From NCBI RefSeq assembly GCF_040371545.1, contig NZ_AP029048.1, positions 124,001 to 188,000 on the forward strand: a stretch of DNA of 64,000 nucleotides, written 5' to 3'. Numbering within the stretch: position 1 is the stretch's first letter; each line of letters opens with the position of its first letter. Shown in pieces: positions 30,219 through 39,088 of this stretch. A program made the position numbers and the translations under genes. The stretch comes from Synechococcus sp. M16CYN (GTDB lineage Bacteria; Cyanobacteriota; Cyanobacteriia; PCC-6307; Cyanobiaceae). The notes below the pieces were generated by a model, which worked only from the letters and a program-made list of their open reading frames with translations, had not been told where the DNA came from and did not search any database.

Positions 30219-31148
30219 ATGACGGTGGTTGATAACACCAGTATCACCGCCATTGGTAGCCAAGGATTGAACCAGCAACCTTGGTGGGTTGAGCGATGGA
30301 TGGAGCTAATCAATGGGTATCGCTTCAAAAAACGACTTGAACGCGCTTGGGGTTATGCCCGTGAAGGCAACGTCACTTCAATCCGGTTTGAGGGAAGACG
30401 GGTGCATGCGCGCGTTCAAGGCACTGAAGAAGAACCGTATAAAGTGAAGCTCTGGCTTGATGTGCTGAATGACGAAGACTGGAATTACGTATTGGAAGCT
30501 CTTACCCAGAAAGCCCGTTGGTCGGCTCAGCTGTTGGCGGGGATTATGCCCTCAGATATCGAACGGGCCTTCGCCGCCAGCGGCAAGCGCCTATTTCCAT
30601 TTAGACTTCAAGAGGTGCGTAGCGAGTGCAGCTGTCCAGATAAAGCTAACCCTTGCAAGCATGTCAGCGCAGTTTATTTTTTAATGGGAGACCGCTTCAG
30701 CGAAGATCCTTTTGTATTGTTCCAGCTTAGAGGCCGCAATCGGACCAAACTGCTGAGGGACCTAGGTGAACAGCGTCGGAAAGCTCTAGCGGCTCTTGTG
30801 AAAACTAAGGCGATCGGCAAGCAAAAAGTCACCTTCGTCTCTGGCCAAGCCAACGAAGAGACCGCAACGCCCCCCCCTCATCCCGCTGTCCTAGATCCAG
30901 CTCTCTGGTGGCACTATAACCGTAGTCTCGATAGTGATTTAGTGGTGGTGACGGCAGCTCTTGAGGGAGAAACTGGCTTGGATGTCGCCGGCGAGCTGCC
31001 CTTGGCAGAGGATCCGCGCTTTCCAAACGCTCGCACCAAGTTCCTGAGCAGTCTGAAAGCCCATGGCCAGGCCAGTGCTCAACGCGCAGTGTTGCAAGCT
31101 ATGGCAGCAGGTAGCCAGTCTACATCTTCAGGTATAACAACCGGTTGA
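30219..31148 (+). CDS. SWIM zinc-finger domain protein paired with the SNF2 ATPase
   Basis: This 309-residue protein contains one SWIM zinc finger, CSCPDKANPCKHVSAVYF (residues ~136-153), with the CxCx(n)CxH ligand pattern that often binds nucleic acid or protein partners. The N-terminal half (GYRFKKRLERAWGYAREGNV, VHARVQGTEEEPYKVKLWLD) matches the body seen in bacterial SWIM proteins linked to SNF2 ATPases. The C-terminal half is less conserved. A GGAGG at 30204-30208 precedes the ATG at 30219, which lies two bases after the SNF2 stop. The tight spacing argues that the two proteins act together. A 16-bp perfect palindrome (31147-31162) follows at the stop codon. Confidence 0.85.
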   Translation: MTVVDNTSITAIGSQGLNQQPWWVERWMELINGYRFKKRLERAWGYAREGNVTSIRFEGRRVHARVQGTEEEPYKVKLWLDVLNDEDWNYVLEALTQKARWSAQLLAGIMPSDIERAFAASGKRLFPFRLQEVRSECSCPDKANPCKHVSAVYFLMGDRFSEDPFVLFQLRGRNRTKLLRDLGEQRRKALAALVKTKAIGKQKVTFVSGQANEETATPPPHPAVLDPALWWHYNRSLDSDLVVVTAALEGETGLDVAGELPLAEDPRFPNARTKFLSSLKAHGQASAQRAVLQAMAAGSQSTSSGITTG

Positions 31149-31162
31149 GCCCTTAAGGGCTC
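31147..31162 (+). repeat. 16-bp perfect palindrome at the SWIM gene stop
   Basis: GAGCCCTTAAGGGCTC begins on the last two bases of the stop codon. It can form an 8-bp hairpin but has no T tract, so terminator function is doubtful. It could stabilise the 3' end of the SNF2-SWIM mRNA. Confidence 0.6.
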
Positions 31163-31538
31163 AGGCATAAGACCCGTCAGGGCTCCTAGTTCGTACCTGT
31201 GCGGCGGACTGGGAAGCGCTGCTTCTCTAGGAAGTGCTGCTGAGGTAATTCATATAGGTAAGCAGTCCCACCACACCTAGTCTCGCTATTCCAACACACA
31301 GAACGCGCCGAATATGCAAGCGTCTTCGGCAGTGAACAACGGTTCATAATTTCAGCGCGTGGCCAAGTTAGATCGGTTCGGTTTTAGCTCCAACCAAGAC
31401 GAAACAACCGAACTTTATCGTGCATACCGAATCAAAAAAAGCGGTTTTTACACTCCTTATTCTTGTTCAGATTATGCAGATTGCTGTGGCGGACAATTAA
31501 TCAAGTCCGCAGATGTTCACCTCTTTAAATCAACAACC

Positions 31539-31931
31539 ATGCTGACCACCCGTCGATCACCTTTCGAACTGTTTGAACGTCTTGAACAACAACTTATCAC
31601 CACTGCATGGGTTCCCCCTGCTGAGATTCTCGATGCCGAATCGGCCTATACCGTGCGACTCGAACTTCCAGGAGTGGATCACGAATCAATCAACATCAAA
31701 GCCACAGATCACAACCTCGTAATCAGCGCTAAACGTCCTGATACAACCAATTACGATTCAGTATCCCCTGTGCTGAGTGAATTTCGTAGTGGCGCATGGA
31801 GCCGCAGTTTTTGCTTTCCTCACAATCTTGATCGTGAGCAGCTAAAAGCAACTTATCGCAATGGAATACTAGAAGTCATAGCAGGCAAAGCTATCATGCA
31901 TACCAGCGTTACAGTGAAAATTGAAGATTGA
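31539..31931 (+). CDS. Hsp20/alpha-crystallin small heat-shock protein
   Basis: This 130-residue small heat-shock protein is an ATP-independent holdase that binds unfolding proteins. The alpha-crystallin domain spans ~28-118: PAEILDAESAYTVRLELPGV, INIKATDHNLVISAKR, FRSGAWSRSFCFP and the conserved A-x-x-x-NGILEV equivalent ATYRNGILEVIAG. The C-terminal tail TSVTVKIED is short and the IxI motif is not clear. The start MLTTRRSPFELFERLEQQL at 31539 matches cyanobacterial homologues. The frame is open for 60 codons further upstream, but that stretch has no domain. A strong terminator follows. Confidence 0.92.
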   Translation: MLTTRRSPFELFERLEQQLITTAWVPPAEILDAESAYTVRLELPGVDHESINIKATDHNLVISAKRPDTTNYDSVSPVLSEFRSGAWSRSFCFPHNLDREQLKATYRNGILEVIAGKAIMHTSVTVKIED

Positions 31932-31995
31932 AAGTGAACTTCACTGTTTAATCATCACTTTCTTAGAACAAGCGCCGCATTGCAGATGTAACCTA

Positions 31996-32018
31996 CCCCC
32001 GCTCCTACGGGGGTTTTA
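31996..32018 (+). terminator. Rho-independent terminator of hsp20
   Basis: CCCCCG (31996-32001) pairs with CGGGGG (32008-32013) around CTCCTA, followed by TTTTAT. It lies 65 bp after the hsp20 stop. Confidence 0.9.
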
Positions 32019-32704
32019 TACAGTCGGTTAGTTAGTCGCCAAAGCCCAAAACGTTATTACTTATAGGAAATAAGCTGAAGTCACTCAGAGCATAAAGCTG
32101 GCAATGAGAGATCCAGTCATATTGTTAGGGTATTGAACAACACATCCAAGAAGACCGCTGGGATAATTATCCCAGCCGCGCATCCATCCCCCTTTTGCGC
32201 AAACAATACATCATTACAAATAAGAATTCCGTCACTCGTATTGCGATATCCTGAACACCAGGCTTAATGAAAAGCCCACAATAGTCATTATGATAATTAT
32301 GACTCAAATCGAAGCCAGACTATACCTTGACAGGACAAAAGCTATACACTTTCTCCTAGGCTAGGTATTCCGGATCAATATCAAGGAAATTAGAAGTACA
32401 ACTATTCATTAGAATGTAAGAACTAAGGCCTAATTTAGACCTAAGCTGGGGCCAAGTATCTCATCAGCTGAACTATCACCAAAAGTTTGAATAACCATCA
32501 AGTTTTTTGTAATAGCTAAGCCAAATAGTTCAATACATCTGTTGCATGTGACCCATCATTAGACCAATCCTATGCAACAGGATTTTCGCTCCAATGTTCT
32601 AACACAGCGCCAATAACACCATAAGAAATAAGCAAGTTTTACTGTTCTGCACGTCGTTGAAACAAACATTTTCTGTAAGATTGTGTTTTGTCACGGTCGA
32701 TTTC
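32019..32704. other. Non-coding spacer upstream of flv3
   Basis: This ~690-bp stretch separates the hsp20 terminator from flv3. No gene is evident. It contains a 20-bp perfect palindrome at 32157-32176 and presumably the flv3 promoter, but I could not fix a -35/-10 pair with confidence. Confidence 0.6.
32157..32176. repeat. 20-bp perfect palindrome upstream of flv3
   Basis: GCTGGGATAATTATCCCAGC is its own reverse complement across 20 bases. It lies ~530 bp upstream of flv3 and could be a dimeric regulator site or the relic of a hairpin. No second copy was noticed in the window. Confidence 0.6.
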
Positions 32705-34453
32705 ATGGTTGTTGCCCCCACCGCCCCTCACCTGAGCCTGCAGTGCAAAACTATTGCCTCGGACACAACTGCTATTCGGTCTTTGGACTGGGAACGCAAC
32801 CGCTTTGACATCGAATTCGGTTTACGCAATGGCACTACTTACAACTCCTTCCTTGTAAGAGGTGAGCGCACAGCCCTCATTGACAGCACTCATACTAAAT
32901 TTAGAGACAGCTGGGTTCCATTACTAAAGGGGATAATCAATCCTCTCAAGATTGATATACTAATTGTGAGTCATACTGAACCCGATCACTCCGGTCTCAT
33001 TGGAGATCTAATAGATCTCAATCCTAAAATTGAAATCGTGGGATCAAAAATAGCTATTCAGTTTCTTCAAAACCAGGTGCACCGGCCATTCAGATCCCAC
33101 ATTGTGAAAAGTGGTGAGAAACTGGACATGGGTATCAATCCAAATAGCGGTATCCAGCACTGTTTTGAATTTCTCAGCGCTCCAAACCTACACTGGCCAG
33201 ATACTATTTTCTCCTTCGATTACGGCACCGGTGTGCTTTACACCTGTGACGCCTTCGGCCTTCACTATTGCTCTGAGGAACTATTCGACAGCGATCCTGA
33301 CGTTATCGCTCCTGACTTTCGATTTTATTACGACTGCTTGATGGGTCCCAATGCTCGCAGTGTTTTGCAGGCTCTCAAACGTATGGATGCTTTGCCAGAA
33401 ATTAATACGGTCGCCGTTGGCCATGGTCCCTTATTACGCTACCATCTCAGTCACTGGCTTAACAGCTACCGCGAGTGGAGCAATCAGCGCAGCAAAGGCG
33501 AGAGTTGCGCCGTTATTTGTTACATCAGTCAATATGGCTTTTCAGATCGAGTTAGCCAAGCCATCGCTCATGGCATCAGCAATGCTGGCGCTCAAGTACA
33601 ACTGGTGGATCTACGGGCTACTGACCCTCAGGAGATCACTGCGCTAATTGGCGATGCTAAAGCCGTGGTTGTGCCCACATGGTCTGAACAACCCGATGCC
33701 AGTGTGCGGACTGCTATCGGTACCCTTTTGGCGGCATTGCACTCCAAACAACTAGTAGGGGTATACGACGCTTTTGGTACCAACGATAAACCAATTGATG
33801 CTGTAGCAGAACAATTACTTAGCCAAGGTCAAAAACAGGCTTTTGCACCATTACGCATCCATCAAGTGCCTCGAGGAAGTGATTACCAGCGCTGCGAAGA
33901 ATCGGGCACCGACTTGGGTCAACTGCTGACCAAAGAGAAAACCATTGCGGCAATGAAAAACCTCGACGGTGACCTTGACAAAGCCCTTGGACGCATCAGT
34001 AGCGGTCTTTATGTAGTTACAGCTAGTCAGGGATCGGAAGGCTCTTTGCGTCGCAGCGCCATGGTAGCTAGCTGGGTAAGCCAAGCCAGCTTTCATCCTC
34101 CAGGCATCACAGTTGCGGTTGCGAAAGACAGGGCAATTGAGGCTCTCATGCAAGTGGGAGATTACTTTGTGCTCAATGTGCTGCGTAAAAACAATCACCA
34201 GCCACTACTGCGCCATTTTCTTAAACGCTTCCCTCCCGGTGCCGATCGTTTTGCAGGCGTCGCGCTGCTGGATGGCATGGCAGAGGGTGGACCTGTACTT
34301 AGCGATGCTTTGGCTTTCCTAGACTGCTGCGTGGAACAACGGATGGAAGGACCCGACCACTGGATCGTCTACGCCACAGTAAAGCAGGGCAACGTAGCCG
34401 ATGTTAACGGGAACACTGCTGTCCATCACCGCAAAGTGGGTAACCATTACTGA
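32705..34453 (+). CDS. flv3: Flavodiiron protein, Flv3-type (canonical diiron ligands)
   Basis: This 582-residue class C flavodiiron protein should, with Flv1, use NAD(P)H or reduced ferredoxin to reduce O2 to water, protecting photosystem I under fluctuating light. The metallo-beta-lactamase domain keeps the canonical diiron ligands: HTEPDH at 90-95, His in NLHWPDT, Asp in YTCDAFG and His in VGHGPLL. The flavodoxin domain begins at AVICYISQYGFSDRVSQAIA. The C-terminal flavin-reductase domain starts at KALGRISSGLYVVTASQ. Canonical ligands place it with Flv3 rather than Flv1. The ATG at 32705 (MVVAPTAPHLSLQCKTI) was preferred over an upstream in-frame start. Confidence 0.9.
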   Translation: MVVAPTAPHLSLQCKTIASDTTAIRSLDWERNRFDIEFGLRNGTTYNSFLVRGERTALIDSTHTKFRDSWVPLLKGIINPLKIDILIVSHTEPDHSGLIGDLIDLNPKIEIVGSKIAIQFLQNQVHRPFRSHIVKSGEKLDMGINPNSGIQHCFEFLSAPNLHWPDTIFSFDYGTGVLYTCDAFGLHYCSEELFDSDPDVIAPDFRFYYDCLMGPNARSVLQALKRMDALPEINTVAVGHGPLLRYHLSHWLNSYREWSNQRSKGESCAVICYISQYGFSDRVSQAIAHGISNAGAQVQLVDLRATDPQEITALIGDAKAVVVPTWSEQPDASVRTAIGTLLAALHSKQLVGVYDAFGTNDKPIDAVAEQLLSQGQKQAFAPLRIHQVPRGSDYQRCEESGTDLGQLLTKEKTIAAMKNLDGDLDKALGRISSGLYVVTASQGSEGSLRRSAMVASWVSQASFHPPGITVAVAKDRAIEALMQVGDYFVLNVLRKNNHQPLLRHFLKRFPPGADRFAGVALLDGMAEGGPVLSDALAFLDCCVEQRMEGPDHWIVYATVKQGNVADVNGNTAVHHRKVGNHY

Positions 34454-36902
34454 TGCCCGCTTTTCGATTTAACCATTGAGATCAACTGATATCACTTGAT
34501 ACGTTAGTCTCGACGCCCAATGAAATTTGGGTTGAGGTTACTTTTAAAGGCCCTGATCAGAATGGAACGCCTTGTATTGACGGTTGAAAATAGTAAGTAC
34601 ATCAGATCTTAAGGTTACAGACATAGTTAAAGATCCTCCTGCAGGGTCTGCAGGGAAGAAGCACTAAGGAGAAAGTAATTGTGCTACAAGCAGCGCTGCT
34701 TGGCATACTAAATCAAAGGCATTCTTTATATGATTCCTGAGGTTAGCAGGACCTCAAAAAAATAAGGTGATTAAGAATATTTATATTTATTAATGTCATG
34801 AGCAAAAACCACTGCAGAGAAGTAGATAGAGAGAGTAGAAAGTCTCTTATTCACAGTTATAGATAATTTTCAGACCAAAAAGTGAAGATATAAGTACCAC
34901 GTTAGAATAATTAATTATTTAAACGCTATGTACTCTAAATACGAAATTAAAAGAAATTTATGAATATGAAAGAGAATTGTTCTTTACCCTAAATAATCTC
35001 TCTAGTGATAAAGCGGTATTGAGTGTAACAACAAGAAATATTTATGGCACTTTTCAGGGGCGTTAAAGGAAAACCTGCTTCCAGAAAGATACTAAAGTAA
35101 TTCACTACCTTCCAAAAGAGAAGGTGGTGATGGCAATTTTGAATAGAAAGATTTTATTTATAGTACGGGGTTATATCTATCCCCCAAATCTTTTAAATTA
35201 CCATTACAAGGTACAAAGCAAAATTATTGCCACTACCATACACATGAATTTATTTTCGATGCTCATTACTACCTGCTTCTAGGCAAGGTTACTCTCCGGA
35301 ATCGTGATGACTACGACTATACCATAAAAATGCTATGTAGCAGTACAAAGAGAAGTTATTACGTAAATCCCGATGGATCAAGATCAGTAGATATTCAACC
35401 CAATAGAATGGGTAAATGTCTATTCAGAAATAAATCAATTGATCTTGCCAATATCTATAAGTATTTGCAAACACTATTGAAAAGACCTGACTTAATCTAT
35501 CCTATCAACTATCTGGCGGTAATAGAGTATTCATACCGGTAATGAATACCTACCTTGAAATCCTGAGTCAAATGAAATGGCAAAAACTTTCGAAAAAACA
35601 AAAAAAGAATCTAAATCAACAAAACATGTTGCAGAACCTGCTCCTGTTATTATAAACTCTTTTACTGGAAATAATAAATTTGACGTACTAGAGACAAAAC
35701 AGATCATCAAAGACTGCTCGACCTTAATTTTGTAGTTAAAACAAAGAGCTCGATTCAAGCAAGAGAATACCTTGAGGGGGATGCTTGGATTATCTGAAGA
35801 ATTCTCTTGATAAAATTTGAAAAATGTGACTTTCAGAAATAACAATTAACAAGCATAAATGTCTCCTCAGAAAAATTCTGCAGAAAACCCTTGAGTTCAA
35901 GGGATTGACTTCTATATGCGTCTGTTCTGTCCATACATGCCCCAGAGTGGTCTCTATTTCTGAGACACTTTTCAATAGAACTCAGGGTAGTATTATGTAT
36001 CCATAAAGTATTGAATCCCTTGCGATAGACTAAAAAATAGCATCGCATTATATATGCATTGACACTATATTAAGTGCCGCCATACTCAATCGGAATGCTA
36101 CTCTATCTGTATTCGTAACGATTATAATTATCGTTAAATGTAATGCGGCCGCGAGTGCCAAATAATCCGATTTATAAAAACGCAACTGCAGGTAACGGAC
36201 CAATTCTAAATCCATCGATTTCAAAATAGATTGCTTTGAAGCCCACTGCAAACAGCGGCAAACTATAAAAACACAATTCAATTGCATCATGTGAGGATTT
36301 ATCTAGTTATTGAGGTATCAGATCAGAATCTTAGCCATTTTTAAAATGAGCAGTATAGGTTCATTTATCAGCGGCAGGGCTTAAGCGACTAATGTGCAGC
36401 GATTTGTAAACAGAACATCAAAACTAACATTATAAAACACAATATAATCATATGTGAGATTTGCCTAATTGTTTTAATAATATAACTAAAAATTTTCATA
36501 TCACAATGTAAATATTTACATATAAACAAGAAAGATATAAGAATTCTAATTTTGCTCTACAAAAAATAGTTTTTTAGCTGTAGAAATAATGTGGATAAAT
36601 CTTACTGCTTGAGGAAAACCAAAATAATAGTCCAAAAATATTGCATAATCTATTGATTAATTTTATCATGATTGGTCTTGTTACGATAGGATTAGAAATT
36701 CTTCATCATTAACATTGAAGATACATAAATAAGTGATTATATAAAGCGCTGCATCTATCTAAAATGAAACATTGACACTCAACTATGAGATCCTTTGGTT
36801 AAGGCGTTTAGCAGAGTTTAACAAAACAACAGCAATCATTGCAGCGTAGATGCTTCAAGCAATCGTCATACTTACATTCAATAGATATGAAGGAAGCGAG
36901 CG
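34454..36902. other. 2.4-kb low-coding region splitting flv3 and flv1
   Basis: This region is AT rich but less uniformly so than the other deserts and includes patches of near-normal GC. Several short frames occur on both strands (see the start-less open frame at 35147-35542), none with a recognisable domain. Small inverted repeats are present: CCTGCAG-GGT-CTGCAGG at 34637-34653 and CCCTTGA-GT-TCAAGGG at 35888-35903. In related genomes, as I recall, the two flavodiiron genes are adjacent. I read this as a lost gene or genes between them in decay. Confidence 0.55.
35147..35542 (+). pseudogene. Open frame of 131 codons without a proper start (possible gene remnant)
   Basis: From the TAG at 35144-35146 to the TAA at 35540-35542 the frame is open for 131 codons, long for this base composition. 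The first ATG is only at 35330. The translation is not low complexity: it includes HTHEFIFDAHYYLLLGKVTL, YYVNPDGSRSVDIQPNRMGK and KYLQTLLKRPDLIYPINYLA. I do not recognise a family. It may be the C-terminal half of a decayed gene, or a chance frame. Confidence 0.3.
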
Positions 36903-38696
36903 GTGACCACTGCTGCAAAACGTCGCACTATACAGTTGCCCATCGACACCGATGTGCTTTGCTTCAGAGGATTGAGTCCAGAGCGCCATCGGTTTGAGTC
37001 GGAGTACGCTTTGGAGCGTGGGAGTACGGTTAACAGCGTTCTGTTTAAAGCTGGGAATGGAATCCCTGCGGTGCTCATACACCCTCCGGGAGCAGCCTAT
37101 AAAAGCGTCTTTTTGCCAGAACTCATCAACGTTCTTGGCGGCCAAGATAAGCCTCTTTTGGTGGTGGTGGGTCATGTGAACCCGAATCGGGTCGCTCTGC
37201 TCCGCAGCCTCGCTGAGATTTATTGCAGACTTGAGCTTGTTGCTTCCAATCCTGGCGCAAAGCTCCTGAAGGAGCTTTGGAGCAGGCGTAAACCTGCCCC
37301 TACCGGCCAGGAACCCGAGCAATCCTTACCCCCACCGCTGCCGCCACTTCGGATTATTCGTAAAGAGCAAACCCTCGCTTTGAGCAGCAGCCGTAAATTA
37401 CTGTTACTGCCAGCTCCAACACCACGCTGGCCTGGTGGTCTCTTGGCATTCGAGGAGAGCCTTGGCTTATTGATGAGTGGCAAACTTTTTAGTGCTCATT
37501 TATGTACAAAGACCTGGGCGGAAACAAGTCGCAACAGTACGGAGGAAGAACGTCGCCATTTTTACGATTGCTTAATAGCTCCGATGGCCCTTCAGGTAGA
37601 CAGTATCATCGAACGCCTGGAAGAATTGGATATCCGCACGCTAATTCCCGGTCATGGTCCAGCAATTGAGTCGAGCTGGCGCAGCTTGTTGAATGACTAC
37701 CGACGCTGGGGCGAAGGCCAACGCAGTGCCGACTTCAGGGTGGCTCTGCTTTTTGCGAGTGCTTACGGGCACACCGCAGCCATTGCAGATGCTCTGGCCC
37801 AGGGAGTTAACCGCACCGGCATTCGCGTGAATAGCCTCAATTGTGAGTTCACCTCTGCCGATGAACTAGTGAAAACTATCCAAGGAGCTGATGCAATCCT
37901 GATCGGTTCCCCTACGCTTGGAGGCCATGCACCTACCCCAATAGTGTCAGCTCTTGGCACGCTGCTGGCAGAGGGGGATCGCAGCAAACCGGTTGGTGTT
38001 TTTGGAAGCTACGGCTGGAGTGGCGAAGCAGTAGATCTTCTAGAAAGCAAACTTCGCGATGGTGGTTTCAACTTTGGATTCGATCCGATTCGAATCAAAT
38101 TCAGTCCCGATAAAGCAAAAGTCAGGGAGTTAGAGGAAACCGGCACTCGGTTTGGTCGACAGTTACTTCAAGCGCAAAATCGCTCTCAACGACGCAGTAC
38201 CGGAGGCCTTAGCGAAAGCCGCAGCGACCCTGCGATACTTGCTCTCGGACGCGTTCTCGGATCACTGTGCGTGCTGACCACAAAAAAAGATGGTCTCAGT
38301 GGGGCCATGGTCGCCAGTTGGGTCAGTCAAGCCAGCTTTACACCGCCGGGAATCACCGTAGCAGTAGCTAAAGATCGAGCCGTAGAATCGATGCTGCATA
38401 GAGAGGATTGTTTCGCGCTTAATGTACTGGCAGAGGGTCGAGAAATCGGCTTGATAAAGCAGTTCTTGCAACCGTTTAAGCCTGGTGCGGATCGATTCGC
38501 GGGCTTGAAGCTCAAGATTAGCCCTAGCGGACAGCCCTTACTACCAGACGCTTTGGCTTGGCTAGAGGTTTGCGTAAAACAACGTATGGAATGTGGAGAC
38601 CATTGGCTCATTTACGCCGAAGCCCTGCATGGTGGCCTGTTCGATGCCAAGGGCAGCACAGCCATTCATCAACGACGCAGCGGAGCTAATTACTAG
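36903..38696 (+). CDS. flv1: Flavodiiron protein, Flv1-type (diiron ligands substituted)
   Basis: This 597-residue protein is the Flv1-type partner of Flv3 in O2 photoreduction. Domain order is the same: beta-lactamase-like (1-~270), flavodoxin-like (from ALLFASAYGHTAAIADALAQ) and flavin reductase (from LGRVLGSLCVLTTKKDG). The diiron site is degenerate, as is typical for Flv1. HVNPNR (91-96) replaces HxExDH, TPRWPGG has Arg in place of a ligand His, and the aspartate position falls in LLMSGKL. Only GHGP is kept. An Arg/Pro-rich insert follows residue ~130. The start is a GTG at 36903 preceded by GAAGGAAG. It should be inactive alone and work as a heteromer with flv3. Confidence 0.9.
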   Translation: MTTAAKRRTIQLPIDTDVLCFRGLSPERHRFESEYALERGSTVNSVLFKAGNGIPAVLIHPPGAAYKSVFLPELINVLGGQDKPLLVVVGHVNPNRVALLRSLAEIYCRLELVASNPGAKLLKELWSRRKPAPTGQEPEQSLPPPLPPLRIIRKEQTLALSSSRKLLLLPAPTPRWPGGLLAFEESLGLLMSGKLFSAHLCTKTWAETSRNSTEEERRHFYDCLIAPMALQVDSIIERLEELDIRTLIPGHGPAIESSWRSLLNDYRRWGEGQRSADFRVALLFASAYGHTAAIADALAQGVNRTGIRVNSLNCEFTSADELVKTIQGADAILIGSPTLGGHAPTPIVSALGTLLAEGDRSKPVGVFGSYGWSGEAVDLLESKLRDGGFNFGFDPIRIKFSPDKAKVRELEETGTRFGRQLLQAQNRSQRRSTGGLSESRSDPAILALGRVLGSLCVLTTKKDGLSGAMVASWVSQASFTPPGITVAVAKDRAVESMLHREDCFALNVLAEGREIGLIKQFLQPFKPGADRFAGLKLKISPSGQPLLPDALAWLEVCVKQRMECGDHWLIYAEALHGGLFDAKGSTAIHQRRSGANY

Positions 38697-39088
38697 CCTC
38701 AGGGGTTAGTCAATCCGAAAGAACATACTCATAGCGAGAGTGATTTCAGCCCAATCAAGAAAGACACACAAAAACTGTTAATCTCTTCCAGCTTAGTCTA
38801 GAAGATATTAGAGAGTTATCTCACAGTGGAGGTTTTGGGCTTCTTTTATCCACTCGACGACATTATTTTGAGAACCACAGGGTTGACCCTCAAAGATGAG
38901 ACCATGGCGCTAAACCTAAACTAAATTCAAATTAAGTCATTGTTACTTCGATTCGTGGTCTTCCCACTTGACAAATTTATCGGGCAGTAAGCAGTCTAAC
39001 CTTCATCAACTAGATTAACTTTTGAGAGAATTAAGTTAAGTGATTTGCTTTTTGATGTGAAATCCACTCTCTTAAAGAAGGCGACCAA
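38697..39088. other. Convergent spacer between flv1 and gcvP
   Basis: These 392 bp hold no gene. The two flanking genes converge here, but no hairpin with a clear T tract was found for either. Confidence 0.6.

Noticed and set aside
31163-31350. Possible small RNA after the SWIM gene (repeated GAAGCGCTGCTT / GAAGTGCTGCTG and GGACTG/CAGTCC pairing)
   Set aside because: The pairing is short and I could not match any known cyanobacterial RNA such as Yfr1, tmRNA or 6S.
31359-31538. 60-codon N-terminal extension of hsp20
   Set aside because: The alpha-crystallin protein starts naturally at MLTTRRSPFELF. The extension is not seen in homologues I know and has an odd composition.
35531-36290. Several minus-strand frames of 60-104 codons between flv3 and flv1
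   Set aside because: They overlap each other in different phases, are Phe/Ile/Cys rich and match no family I know. At best they are remnants, already covered by the region entry.
36855-37322. 155-codon minus-strand frame opposite flv1
   Set aside because: It lies across the well-supported flv1 N-terminus and has no recognisable motif.
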